Notes under the pieces: model-generated | Told to the model about the DNA's origin: nothing | Seen by the model: only the letters and a program-made list of their open reading frames with translations | Databases searched by the model: none | Shown here: positions 25,711 to 37,657 of the stretch, piece by piece | Position numbering within the stretch: position 1 is the first letter of the stretch | How the letters are laid out: every line of letters starts with the position of its first letter | Assembly (NCBI GenBank): GCA_011503125.2 | Contig: WWBZ02000022.1 | Location: 124,001 to 188,000 of the forward strand | Length of the DNA: 64,000 nucleotides | DNA from: Botryosphaeria dothidea | Lineage: Eukaryota > Ascomycota > Dothideomycetes > Botryosphaeriales > Botryosphaeriaceae | Direction of reading: 5' to 3' | Translations under genes and position numbers: made by a program

Positions 25711-26055
25711 TCATAGCTTCGACCTCCTCTGCGAATTGCCGTTGCCTCCAGATGGTCCGTTGTCATGATCAACGGGATCTTTATCCGCCGTCTCCGCCTT
25801 CAAGCTTACTGGGTCCCCAAGCATAGTTTTCTTGGCCGCATCGCTCAACGAAGACGTTGGTTTTGTATTGCTGGCGGAACCACTACGCGCTCCGAGATCT
25901 TGGTCTGTCGGTGATGAATTCGAGGTTTCGGCCTTAAGAGACACCGGATCACCTAGCTGGGAAGGATTGCTCCCATGTCCATGAAGCTTTTCTGCAGCGA
26001 GTTGACGCAAAGGAGGTTGGCTTTGATGCTTGGAGAGGGGAGATGGTGGTGCCAT
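25711..26055 (-). CDS. small protein with duplicated LGDPVSLKAET motif
   Basis: A single-exon frame of 114 residues starts at an ATG. The motif LGDPVSLKAET occurs twice without change, at residues 34-44 and 79-89, 45 residues apart. The rest is Ser, Asn, Pro, Gln, Asp and Gly rich and probably disordered. It has no cysteines, signal peptide or membrane segment. I do not assign a function. The exact duplication inside otherwise dissimilar low-complexity sequence argues that the motif is selected, perhaps as a short linear binding motif. The gene stands alone, 0.9 kb from the start of the plus-strand dynamin-like gene. Confidence 0.7.
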   Translation of the reverse strand: MAPPSPLSKHQSQPPLRQLAAEKLHGHGSNPSQLGDPVSLKAETSNSSPTDQDLGARSGSASNTKPTSSLSDAAKKTMLGDPVSLKAETADKDPVDHDNGPSGGNGNSQRRSKL

Positions 26056-26975
26056 TTTCTTGGAGAGGAAATGAGTCGATTGATGTCTTCGAGTATAACA
26101 ATATCTGACGAAAGTATCGGGAATGAAATTGCGGTGTCCCTTGGAGCAAGGCCGTTCTTCTAATGGGTTTGCTTCATGCAGCAGAAATGGGCTTGTGCCG
26201 AGGTTGTCGTACGCCTAAGGATCGATGACGTTGTTGATGTTGAAGATGCAGACTAGACACGTGAAAACAGCTGAATCCGGCAATTCTCACTCTATGATGG
26301 AAGAACCTACTATTACGTACTGGATTATTATGGGAACCACGAATAGTGAGACTGCATCTTTATTTAGATGTTTGTAGACTACTCGAATATGCTCCTCGAG
26401 GTTTGCGAGTAGAAACATCTGGCAAACAATGAGAGTGAGAGGTATCCGCAATTTGGGGACAGATAGCCCTTTACTTACTAGACAAACTGTACATAGCAAA
26501 GCTCTTCCATCTCCTCGGTGCCAATCCGCTCTACAGGTCCGTGAAAAGGAACGACTGCAAGCAAGATCTTCTTATCGGAACGCACTTGCCCCGTAAGGAC
26601 CCGCTCGTTGTGCCATCTGGCCCAGGCTTTCACCAACACGTGATCATCGCTTTAGCGCGTTTGCCTCCAACACGCGCCCCCACCCAAACTCCACACCAAA
26701 ACTCCACGCCAACAGCTCACATAGCGACGCGTCCACTGGCTGGATCGACGCTAAGGGCCCGACCCGTCGCTCCAGCCTCATCCGCTGAAGGATTGAGGCT
26801 TGCGTGGGCTTGATTCTCACCTGCGTAGCCTACGACGAGACGCGCACCCTACGTCATTCAATATTCCACTAAGTCCTCGCTGCTAAGATCGGTCTAAAAC
26901 CCTTTGTGTCACCGGATCCATTATTTACTGTCACCATCTCCAGCCTGCCGCGCGTGATTGCAACAACTACTCAAC
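26056..26975. promoter_or_regulatory. divergent intergenic region
   Basis: A 920-bp region separates two divergent start codons (small motif protein and dynamin-like GTPase). It is AT-richer than the flanking genes. No clear TATA box or known operator was found. Confidence 0.5.
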
Positions 26976-29900
26976 ATGGCAAATACAGCGGCGGCGTACG
27001 AAGACCTGCGTGAAAGCGCAAAGGCAGTCAAGCCTCCGCAAGAATTGAAGCCTAATCGCTACTGGATCGCTATCCTTTTTGAGGACCGGAATCCTTCCGA
27101 AGTCAGCGGTCAAGCGGACTTCTTATGGGTGAAGGGCAATCGTAGAACCACAATCGCAAATGTCCATACCGAATACCAGAAGAGGAAGCCCGGCGACTTC
27201 CGCCTATACCTTGGGCCGGACGTGCCGAAAGACACGGATTCCATGGTTGACCTGAACAAGTCGTAAGTACCGTGGAAGTTCCTAAACGTCTTAGCTCTGA
27301 CACTTCTTCCAGCGATGATAGACTTATTGTCCTGCTTCCTGTCCGGCCATCTACTTCTGCGTCTTCGTCTATGGCTGCCCAGGGTTCTACGACTCCCCGT
27401 AGCTCTCCACCCCCAATGATCAAGCCTGAGCCAGATCAAGCAAGACCTCAAGCTCCTCCGTCAGGAATAGCCAATCAGCCTCACCCATTCTCGACACAAG
27501 CATCGCCCCTTCATACAACTATGGCCAGGCCCTCCCAGATACCTACCGAACATTCGGAGGTGCCAGCCTCTTCGCCCCACCTTGCCGGCTGGTCTTCACC
27601 ATCACACCAGTATCAACTACCGTCATCGTCATCGGCATTGCCAGGCTCACCGGATAGCTCAGATATACCTCATAAACAACAACGAATGAACGATCCGAGG
27701 ATTATGGGCGCCTTCCACATTGCGCAGAGCCATCAATATCCGTGGTTGAATAATTACGCGCCACAGCCATCTGTTCATGCGGCACCACCTCCACCGCAAA
27801 GGCACAAAAGTGTCAACACTCACATGGCGAGGGTTTCACCTCACAGTTGTGCCAGCCCTCTGGCTCCCACACATCCTCAAGTCTCCACACTGAATAATAG
27901 TGCCCTGTCATCGACTACTTGGAATATCTCTGTGTCGGAGCACCAAACTGTATCTCCTGCACCATCTGAGCGTGTTGAGGCCAAGCCGCAGAACCCATTT
28001 CTCCAACAGTTATCGTCCGAAACAAATCCAGTGAAGCTTGAGAAGGGTGTCGAGAAGGGTATAGATTTGCTCAAGGAGCTTCAAGCCTGTTTGGACGAGG
28101 ACCAAAGAGAGAGCCGAGATGCGGCGCAATGGCTACAGTCCATTGAGGATGTCAAGAAGGAGGCTGTGCGCAGCCGCACAGTGGTTGGCGTTGTTGGCAA
28201 CACTGGTGCTGGTAAGAGTAGCGTTATCAATGCGCTTCTGGATGAGGAGCGTCTGGTGCCCACAAATTGCATGAGAGCTTGCACGGCTGTTGTGATGGAA
28301 CTGTCATACAACGACAGCGAAGATGAGCAGAGTCGATTCAAGGCCGATGTCGAATTCATCAAACTCGAAGATTGGCACAAGGAGCTCGTGACACTCTTTG
28401 ATGACCTCCTAGATGGGAGCGGCAGGATCGCCAAGGAAACCAGCAACCCTGGTAAGAAACCGATTCTTGATATCGAAAAGACAACAGAGCTAACATGTGA
28501 TGAATCGCCTTTTAGACAGCGAAGCCGGGATCGCATTTGCAAAGATACATGCCGTTTACCCAAACAAGACGAAGGACCAGCTTGCTGCCGGCGGCATAGA
28601 GGCTCTGATGCGCGATGCAGCTGTGAACAGAATCCTTGGTACCACTAAAAAGCTCGAAGACTCTGATAGCTTGAAGTTCTATCAGAAGCTGCAGACCTAC
28701 GTTGACAGCCAGGAAAAAGCGACCGGCCGACCAAGGAAGGACGAGATTCGGCGCATGGAGTATTGGCCTCTCATCAAAGTCGTAAAGATCTACACCAAGG
28801 CTGATGTTCTGTCAACTGGTGCGGTGCTGGTAGACCTCCCGGGTGTGCATGACTCAAACGCAGCACGTGCCGCTGTTGCCGATGGCTATATGAAGCAGTG
28901 CACAGGACTCTGGATCGTTGCTCCAATTACACGCGCCGTTGACGACAAGGCTGCCAAAACACTCCTCGGAGATTCGTTCAAGAGGCAGCTCAAACTGGAC
29001 GGCACATATGATAATGTGACATTCATTTGCTCGAAAACAGATGACATTTCGATCCAAGAGGCCGTTCTGAGTTTGAACCTCGATGAGACTGCCGAAAGAT
29101 CCTGGCAGGAATCTGATGAGATGAGAAACCAAGTCGAGAAGCTGAAGGAAAGACTCAATGAATGCAAAGAAGCCAAAGAGGTCTTCAGTGGTATCATTGA
29201 CGATTGTGATGACCAACTGGAGGTCTGGGACGAGCTGGACGATGACCTTGCAGACGGAAAGACAGTTTATGCACCGTCGCAGAAGAGACGGAAGAGACCC
29301 TCTGATAAGTCCCGTTCCCAGAAGAGGCGCCGTACAGAAGACTCAGATGATGATTTCATCGACGATGATTCTCAAGCTTTAGCAGCGTCGGCATCGGAGC
29401 CTGAAACCGAGGATGAAGACGAAGATCAACAACCTCTCACATCCGAAGATGTTGAGGCCAAGAAACATGAACTAAGGACACAGAAGAAGAATGCCAAAGA
29501 CGAACGTGGCGACCTGGACCAGAAGATGAAGGATATGAGGAGAGAAATAAAGCAACTCAACGAAAAGATCGCCGCCATCGATCACATGATCAGTGCTCTG
29601 TGTATCAAGGGCCGGAACGATTACTCGCGAGGCGCTCTACAACAAGATTTTGCAGCTGGCATCAAAGAGCTTGATCAGGAGACTGCTATTGAAGAGGATG
29701 AGGAGCACTTCGACCCTGATCAAGAGCTGCGTGACTACGACGAGGTAGCACGCTCGCTCCCGGTGTTCTGTATCAGCTCACGGGCTTTCCAAAAGTTAAG
29801 TGGGCGTCTTAAGAGAGATAAGACTGTTCCAGGCTTTGAGAATGTCAACGAGACAGAGGTGAGTGCAAATCACGGCACGAGACTTATCCATTGCTGAACT

Positions 29901-31389
29901 ATTGTTTAGATGCCACAACTCAAGGCCCACTGCAAGAAGCTGACCGAAGCCGGCCGCGCTGCAAGCGGTCGCAAGTTCTTGAATAACATGTCACAGTTAC
30001 TTAACTCCATGAGTCTGTGGGCGTCGAATAGTGCCAATGGTTCCCAACTCACGGCCGGCCAGCAGCAAAGAGAAGCCCAATTCCTCGAGCAAAAGTTAAT
30101 TGAGCTGCATAGAGTGAGTATTTTATTTTTGGAATCACATATTCCTTCGCATCTTCAATCTATACGTCTCGAATGAGAATCCACTGAGGCTAACGAAATC
30201 GCCATCACAGGGCCTAAGCGAGGTTGTGGACGATACGCTTTCTAGCATCAACGACGGCCTCACACAAAACATATATGCCAAGTACGACAGAGCCATCAAG
30301 AACGCTTCTGATGCCAGCCTTCCGACAGCCGAAAAATGGGGAAGGCAGAGGACCGAGGGTGGTCTCCATTTCTCGACGTACCGTGCCACCGTGAGAAGGA
30401 ACGGCGCGTACACCTCCGCATCAGCTGGTCCACGTGACTTCAATGGAGAATTGGCCGAGCCAATGATAAAGCAGATTGCAACTGGTTGGGAAAGGGCATT
30501 CCAACGCATACTGCCTGGACAGCTCGACAGGTTCAAGACCAAGACTCTTGAAGTGTTGAAGAATTTCCACGACACAGTCACAAGGAGAGCCAGCGAGATT
30601 GGCGTAAGCATCGCCGCCATCACTGCCCTAAGCGGGCAACTCCAGAACTACGAGCCTTTCCTGGAGGCGCAGGTCCGGACAATCAAGGAAATGATGACAA
30701 TTTTCCAGAGAGAAGTGAACCGAGAATTCACACCCAAGGTCGCTGCTGCAATGGAGCATGCATACGAAATGTGTTCTGCTGAACGTGGACCCGGTTGCTA
30801 CGTTCGTATGAAAGCCCACATGACCTCGCATGTCTCCAGGAACCATATCGAAATGTTCCAAGTTGCTTGTAACGAGGTCAGGAAACGTCTAGAGGAGCTC
30901 TCTCAAACCATCAAAGAAGCGCTGGCAACCCGCGCTCAGGGCATCCACTCTACGGCAGAAAGAGACTACTTGACAGTGCTCGGCAATATCGGAACCACGG
31001 ACGTTCCAGAGTCACAGGCTGGGGTTGACCTGAAGAACGCTGTTGCCGACATCTTGGAAGATGGCGAGACCATCTTCCGTGGCCTTGTCGAGGGTACAGA
31101 TGAGATCGAAGCCCAGAACGAGCAAAATGAGGATATGAATGCTGATAACGACGAGCATTCCGGAATGAACGATGCGGATCAGATCTCAGAGACTGAGGAA
31201 AGGGTGCGTCAGGTGCCAAGCGATGCCTTGGAGGCCTCGAGACACTGGGAAACCGACGATACCCTGATCAGCTTTGTACTTGACGACAAAGAAAATTCCC
31301 CCGTGATCGGCAAGGCCGTTTCACAGAAGAATTTCGAAACTGTCACCGCTGAGCCAACTGTACTTCAATCTCTGGATACGAACATTTGA
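26976..31389 (+). CDS. large dynamin-type GTPase, SLIP-GC-like
   Basis: Five exons, 26976-27262, 27313-28451, 28516-29858, 29910-30113 and 30211-31389, join in frame to 1,383 residues. Residues 1-110 form a compact unit ending in SDDRLIVLLPV. Residues 110-330 are Pro/Ser/Gln-rich and disordered. A dynamin-type G domain follows: the P-loop GNTGAGKSS near residue 388-396, DLPGVH (G3) near 582, and SKTD (G4) near 647. Residues about 725-770 carry basic KRRKR and KRRR patches next to an acidic run, resembling a nuclear localisation signal, followed by a Lys/Glu-rich coiled coil and a long helical C-terminal region. The overall plan resembles nuclear GTPase SLIP-GC of vertebrates and its many fungal relatives, whose roles in fungi are not known. 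No pleckstrin-homology or transmembrane segment is apparent. Introns are 50-97 nt with good GT/AG sites. Confidence 0.85.
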
Positions 31390-32965
31390 CTGCATAGGGT
31401 TTGCCAACAGCGAGAATTATCACTATTGCAGGTGTTTTCCAGGTCACCCTTCACGATTTTCTCAATTTCTTCGGTGCGTTTCTTGTATTGCGATGACATG
31501 ATCCATCGGCTTGTCAATATGAGCTCTTGCATGAGCTTCGCATTCTTGTACAAAGTTTATACGCTGCTTCATATGTGGCGAGTCAGCTCTCCAGCAAGGA
31601 TTCTACAAGCGGGTCATTTCTTCTTCTCAGTTTCTCTGATTCGTGCTACCCAGAGAGGTCGACGGATAGATTTTTGAGATGATTTCCCCTGAGATCCGGA
31701 TTGCACTGGTTTGCTAGGCAGCAATTCGCATGTCTTTGTGCGGGCGGCATTCTGGGTGGGTTACGAGCTCTGGGTGAGAGCCCGAGACGCTCTGGGAACA
31801 ATATGGGTTCTTTCTATGGTAACGATGGATGGATGGACGGATTGATGCGGAAAAGCGATTCTGTATTTTCGCGCTAGATTCCTCTTCATTGTTGCAGCTT
31901 TCTACGGGATGAGATCCGCTTATACTCTCAGTGGTTTTTGATTTGCCTTGGATAGTTGAGGGCATTCTCATACGGCGTATTTTTAAGGCGAAAACTCAGT
32001 GTGATATAATAAGCTCCCCTGACCTACCGTTCACAAAAGGTTGCAGAAGTGTCGTTCGAAAGAGTCTGAGTTCCTGACCTCGCGTCTCTTATGGCTGGTC
32101 GCACTGGCCGACGTATCTGAGCCCATCTGCTGGCGATTTCCACTGTCCTCCCAACGGAACCAACGAGGGGAAGGCGCGCATGCGGATAGCGAATCCGAAC
32201 GAATCATCTACCAAACACCCTGCCCTACCCTGCACAACTAGATCGTGAACATTTTCTTGTTCGCCTTGACACACCAAGCCCACGGAATACAACCAGCGGG
32301 CCCCCCCGGACCTGCATCCACAGATTGAATCTGGACCCGTCCAATCCGAGACACCAACACCAATCGTTAAAACCGCACACGGGTTACCAGGACGAGCCAT
32401 GCGCATCGCAACTTCGAACAGGGCGGCCAAGAATTCCGTCGTGTGCCCGGCCTATCAGGCTTGCGTCTCGGGACCAACATCCGGGCGCTTTATTTTTTCT
32501 TTATTACTTCACTTTACCGTCATCTTTGACCGCCTGCCATCAGCATCGCGACTTTCTGTCGAGTTGCTTCCCTACTGCTTCGTGAAAGTTGCCGAAAGAA
32601 TCCTATAGGGCGTATTGTGGTCGATTACGCATCTTCTCGTGCGCGGTTAGCGGCCGAGAACGGCAGACTCTCTCTCCTAAGGATGAAGCTGAACTCGAGT
32701 GCGCGACGTCAGTATGAGCACACAAGACATACTGGATGGAGATTCGAAAGAGATCCCTGCGCGGGTCACACCAACGAAACATTGCTTTACAGTAACCATT
32801 TACTCGTACACGAACGCCTATTATACACGATCATCTCAACGCCATGATCCCCCACCCCAAAGCCCAAAACCAAAGCCCGTATTTTCATATATCCCATCCG
32901 TCTCTCGTTCTCTCATTATTCCAAATCTCTCGTAGGCCATAGCACCATCTCCCCTTCTCAACACC
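31390..32965. other. intergenic, convergent genes
   Basis: 1.6 kb between two 3' ends. Short frames only, no repeats or RNA genes recognised. Confidence 0.6.
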
Positions 32966-33721
32966 CTACTTCCCACCCACCAACCTCCAAGCCTCCTGAT
33001 CCGCCTTCTTCAATCCCTCTCCAACCCTTCCAGCGAACCCTTTCACACTCCCCCACACACCCTGCTCCTCCTTCTCCTGCTCCGCCGCGGCTTCCAGCCT
33101 CGCCCTCTCCGCAGCGGTCCCATCCGGATTGCGCTGCGTGTACCCCGGCGGGTTCTCCAAGCTCGCGGTGCTCGACCCCCGCGCCCTACCTCCCGCCGGC
33201 GCCCCGAAGTTTATCGTCGTCGGTCCCGAGCCCGAGCCCGTGGCGCGGTGGTGCGACGAATCGACGCTGGTCGACCGCGTCACGCCCGCCGGGGCGAACG
33301 CGCTGCCTGCTTGCGGCGGCGGGATGCTGAATTGCGGCGGCGGGCCGCTGGGGATCGTGACCGTTTCCGTGACCGTCTTGGTCACGCTCGAGGGCGGCGA
33401 TGCGACGCTGCCGGTCGGTGCGGGGACGGGTGCGGCGCCCGGTTGGGGAGGGGGTGGGGAAGCGTAGGATGAAGAGGAGGAGGGCGGGTTGTTTTGGGTC
33501 GGCGGGACGGGAACGGCGCCTGGTTGGGGTGGAGGAGGGCCGGAAGGGTCGAAGGCGGCGGTCGTAGTTGCGGTTGTGCGGGTCGGCGTGGGCTGAGGTG
33601 CTTGGCCTTGTTGCTGCTGGTCGTTGTTTTCCGCGGCAGTCTGCGGTGTTACGCCATCTGCCTTTGCAGCTGCGGTTTGAGGATTGATGGGAGCATTGGA
33701 GTAGATTGGGATTGGCGGCAT
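32966..33721 (-). CDS. conserved fungal proline-rich small protein
   Basis: A single exon of 251 residues begins at the ATG 33721-33719 (MPPIPIYSNAPINP). The frame stays open 110 codons further upstream, but that part looks non-coding and I take it as leader. The N terminus has the pattern P-I-x-x-Y-S-x-A-P-I-N-P followed by a short GVTPQTA motif; I associate this with a widespread uncharacterised family of Pezizomycotina, from memory. The middle is made of Pro/Gln/Thr runs, including two similar PPPPQPGA-VPVP segments. The C terminus is conserved-looking: ENPPGYTQRNPDGTAAE, an Ala/Glu-rich helix, then GVWGSVKGFAGRVGEGLKKADQEAW, which would form an amphipathic helix able to bind membranes. 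No function is known to me. Confidence 0.75.
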   Translation of the reverse strand: MPPIPIYSNAPINPQTAAAKADGVTPQTAAENNDQQQQGQAPQPTPTRTTATTTAAFDPSGPPPPQPGAVPVPPTQNNPPSSSSSYASPPPPQPGAAPVPAPTGSVASPPSSVTKTVTETVTIPSGPPPQFSIPPPQAGSAFAPAGVTRSTSVDSSHHRATGSGSGPTTINFGAPAGGRARGSSTASLENPPGYTQRNPDGTAAERARLEAAAEQEKEEQGVWGSVKGFAGRVGEGLKKADQEAWRLVGGK

Positions 33722-34575
33722 TGTGTGCTGAGTGTCGGTTGGGTACGGTCGTATGATGGGTTGATGTGGTGTTGATTGTGGATAGACTTCGCACGTGAAG
33801 AAAGTGGGTTTGAAGGAAACAAAGAGAGGAGGGATTGCCTTTTGTACGGTTCGTTCGTGCAGGAGTTGTGGCGTTCGCGGGAGATCTGTCCTTGCGTCCC
33901 GCAAGATGAGCTTGTTGCCTTTCCGGGCCGGATGACGTACGTACTTATCACGTGCAGATTGGCGATAGAGGTCCCGACTCGCCAGCGCGGGTGTCTTGGG
34001 CAGAGAAAGAGTCAACCAGAAGTAAAACGACAGAAGAGAATTGATCTGAAGCAATGTGAATACTCACTTACCTCATCGCGACTCGTCCAGGATGAGTGGT
34101 CATGGGATCCTGGACCGGGAGGCAGCGCATGGGCATAGCATGAAATTGTTGAAACCTGTCGTCTTCCCAAAACTCACACATCCGTGGATGGCACGCGAGG
34201 CATTATGAAAAACACAACTGAATTCTATGCCCATGTTTTCACCCGCTCCGAGCCAACCTCTGAAAACCTCCTGCCGAAGAGAATGCACCGTCTATCGACA
34301 GAAGAGCTCAGTGACCAAACGAAAAATCATAAAATCAGAGCAAGCAAGTCAAGCCAGAGAGATGCGCAAGGTACAAGGAAGAAAAATTTGCCGGGTAAAG
34401 TACAAGATGCTTGAAAGCAGGGATATCAGAAACCAGTCCCAGCTTTGTTTTCTTTCGTAACCAGAACAAGCTCAGGCTTGATCTTACTCTATCCACTCCA
34501 TCTCATCCCCTTCGCGTCGCCCCCTCCCCAGTATTAGTGTATGCTGTTCTCTGTCGAAATCGAAAGAGAGTGCAT
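33722..34575. other. intergenic
   Basis: 850 bp between the start of the proline-rich gene and the 3' end of the ADP/ATP carrier gene, both on the minus strand. Nothing further is recognised. Confidence 0.6.
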
Positions 34576-36098
34576 TTAGCCGGAGCCACCCTTGTACTTC
34601 TTGCCGAAGAGGATGAGCTGGACCTGGTCGTAGATGGACAGGACACCAGCGCCGGCAACACCACGGAGGATGTTGGCACCAGCACCCTTGAAGAGGGACT
34701 TGACACCCTCCTTGGCAACGATCTGCCTGGCAGCGTCCATGGAAGACTTGTACTTGACGGCCTGTATAATGGTCAGCATCATCCAGCGCCGTAATTGGGT
34801 TTGCAGTGGATACGTACCTCACCAGAAGTCATCATCATACGACGACGGATGGTGTCAAGAGGGTAGGAGGCAATACCGGCACCAGTGGTGACAGTCCAGC
34901 CGAGCAGGAAGGAGGCAAGGAAGTTGCCCTCAAGGGGACCAACGAGGACAACGGGCTTGATCGAGTCGTACATGCCGAAGTACAGACCACGGTAGACGAC
35001 GATACCAGCAACGGAGGGACCGAAACCACGGTAGAGACCAGCAATACCATCGGAAGCAAGAGTCTTCTTGTAGACGTCGACAAGACCGTTGAACTGACGA
35101 TCACCACCGCCCTTGGCAGACTTGGCATCGTTGGCAAGACGGGTACGGGCGTAGTCGAGGGAGTAGACGAAGAGCAGGGAAGTGGCACCGGCAGCACCAC
35201 CGGAGGCAAGGTTACCGGCCATCCACTTGGCGTAGCCATCACGCTCCTTCTTGAAGGCGAACATCGACTTGTAGGTGTCACGGAAAGCGAAGTTCAGGGC
35301 CTGGGTGGGGAAGTAACGGATGACGTTGGCGGTGTTACCACGCCAGAGAGAAACGACACCCTCAGCGGCGGTGGTGCGGCGGAAGCAGTCGGTGATACCG
35401 CTGTACTTGCGGTCCAGACGGCCGGCGCGAATCATCTCATCCTGAACAGCGGGTCAGCGAGTGTTCGGGGGTTAAGCCGGCTCAGCGGAAGACCGAAAGT
35501 CGATAACAAAGCAGCCGGCGCGAACAGAGTGTCCGGTGGGTGATGAGAACGTACCTGGTTCTGGATGAGAAGCTTGACACGCTCGATGGGAGCGGCGGCG
35601 GTCTTCGAGACGGCGGCGGAGACACCACCCACTGTAGATAAGCAGTCAGTATCCGAGGTCCAAGCGCAAGCTTTGAAGCAGCCATCGCAAAACCGTCACC
35701 GGTGCCATTGGCATCGAAGCGGCATCGCAAATGGGCCTCTAATGGATGGACGTACTCAAGAAGTCGACCACGAATCCCTATTATGTTCATGTTAGTAAGA
35801 TTCTGCGACGAGCCGATCCCGCAACAACTTGGACACCTTGCACCATCCGCGACGCCCTTCATCGAAAACAGCTCAACGGCCATTGCGATGGACGCGGCGA
35901 GAGGCCCAAAGTGTTCCAAAGTGTGGGACGATGCGAGGGAGAGAGGAGGTGATGACATACGGGCATGCCGAAAACGCTCTGTTATCTTTTGTTAGCCATC
36001 GTTCATCTTGAAGTGAGGAGCGCGCGTTGTCGGAAATCGACAGCGGTGGAGAGTCGGCGTACCTTGTCGCTTTGAACAACTTCGCCTTCCTTAGCCAT
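34576..36098 (-). CDS. AAC: mitochondrial ADP/ATP carrier protein
   Basis: Six coding exons join in frame: 36098-36063 (36 nt), 35978-35961 (18 nt), 35777-35756 (22 nt), 35631-35555, 35441-34818 and 34761-34576, for 320 residues. It exchanges cytosolic ADP for matrix ATP across the mitochondrial inner membrane. The three carrier repeats show their signatures: PIERVK in repeat 1, SLDYARTR in repeat 2 and [11 protein letters not shown] in repeat 3; RRRMMM is the diagnostic ADP/ATP carrier motif. Other landmarks are [31 protein letters not shown] and [17 protein letters not shown]. The first four exons encode only 51 residues. Codon choice is strongly C/G-ending and uniform, typical of a highly expressed gene. 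Length fits the family (about 300-320). Confidence 0.96.
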
Positions 36099-37657
36099 TG
36101 TGCCGGTTGATCAATGAAACCAATCGGAAAGGGATGAGGGGAGATGGATGGAGAGAAGAGTTGGTCGAAAGGATGGAGAGGATAAATAAGGGCTGCGAAA
36201 ACTTCGCTAGAGGCGCTTTATCGGAATTGGCTTAGTGTGCCCTGGCGGTCGGCAGCTGGCCTGGCTGTCTGGCTGTGCTGGAGCTCCGAAGCGACCCGAC
36301 GCTGGCCCATCCACCACCACTCGCTGCAACAATCCATTGCCATCCGCCGCCGGCCCGCCTGCCTCCTGGACCAGGCTGCCCCCAGACGCCGACGCAGCCC
36401 GTTCGACCGCTTCGCCAATTGGGGCTATTGAGCCGCGCAGCGGAATTGGCGGCCTCGAGAGGCTCTCGCCGCGCCTCCAGCCAGTGGCCGACGATAAGGA
36501 GCGCCCAAGCGTCTGAAGCCGCATCGGCCCCGGTTTTCTCCCGCACCCGCAATTCTCTGCGCCCGCCCGCGAGCCGCCAGACCCTTCCGACGACTCGCTC
36601 GCATGCAACTCTGCCGCGACAAATTTTTTGAAGCCCTGGACATCGACCCGACGTCACCATCTCACCGCATGCTCCAGGAGCTGGCATCTTGATGCCGCAG
36701 CTGGTGGACGCCGTGCCGTGGGTTCAGCCGCTCAAGTAGTGTGCTCCACCCACTGGGCGCATGCGTCCAGCGCAGGCACGCACACACCGCGCGAGCAGAC
36801 TGTGCGACCCCGACCCAGAAATTGCTCAAATCTGGAATCTTTCTAGATCTTGCCCAGACACCCAGAGCCTCCCCCAGGCGCGTCATCTCGCACCCAGCCT
36901 ACCGGTCTCAGCTCAGGAGAGCAGCCCAGTTTTCAGTCACGTGCTCTCCTTCTAGATGAGTCCACGGCAGATCATGGTGCATCCAATGATCTACGCCTGA
37001 GCTGACAAGCTCTTTTACCGAGACGCCTAATGGAACGACTGACTCCTCAGTCTGTGCCCATGAGCCTTGCCGCTTTGCCCTGTGTGGTATGACTGTCTTA
37101 AGACCTGGGGAAAACGTGGGGAAGCTGCTGTACCCCAGAGCTGTCCAAGACGGCTCTCACCTGATCCGAAACTTCACAATCGAACTTGATTCCAACAGCA
37201 TCTCTGCACCGTATCTTGTTCTTGAGAGCAATATTGTGCCACTGTTCCATGTCATATGTATCAACGCCTTATCAGACTGCGGGCTGACACCGAGAGTGGA
37301 AGTAATCATACCAAGGTGACCTTGTGCAAATCACGCTTTCAACCAGGATGAATGCTTCAACTAATTATCGAGATTAAAACACGTCAATTCCAGTCTTTTG
37401 TTGCTCTTCCAATGTAAATGTCTAACGCCAAATCTCACGGCTTTCTAGACGCTTTTGGTCGATGCTGTCCTATCGATTCCCCCAAACATAGGGTATAATT
37501 TTTCAGCTGATTCTTCGTGCCCACGAGCATTATCGGTAGTCCCGAAATGCGACCCATTTCCATGTCGGAGAGGTCAGCTGGTGTTGAAGGGAAAAAAAGT
37601 TACGCGAGACCGAAGTATTAAGTAATCCCAACAAAATTATCAGCCGAAATGATTGAC
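36099..37657. other. intergenic, AAC promoter side
   Basis: 1.56 kb. The first 850 nt upstream of AAC are GC-rich and open in several frames; the rest is AT-richer. No gene, tRNA or repeat was recognised. Confidence 0.55.

Noticed and set aside
33722..34054. 110-codon N-terminal extension of the proline-rich protein
   Set aside because: It reads as ordinary leader sequence, and the conserved-looking start MPPIPIYS begins at 33721.
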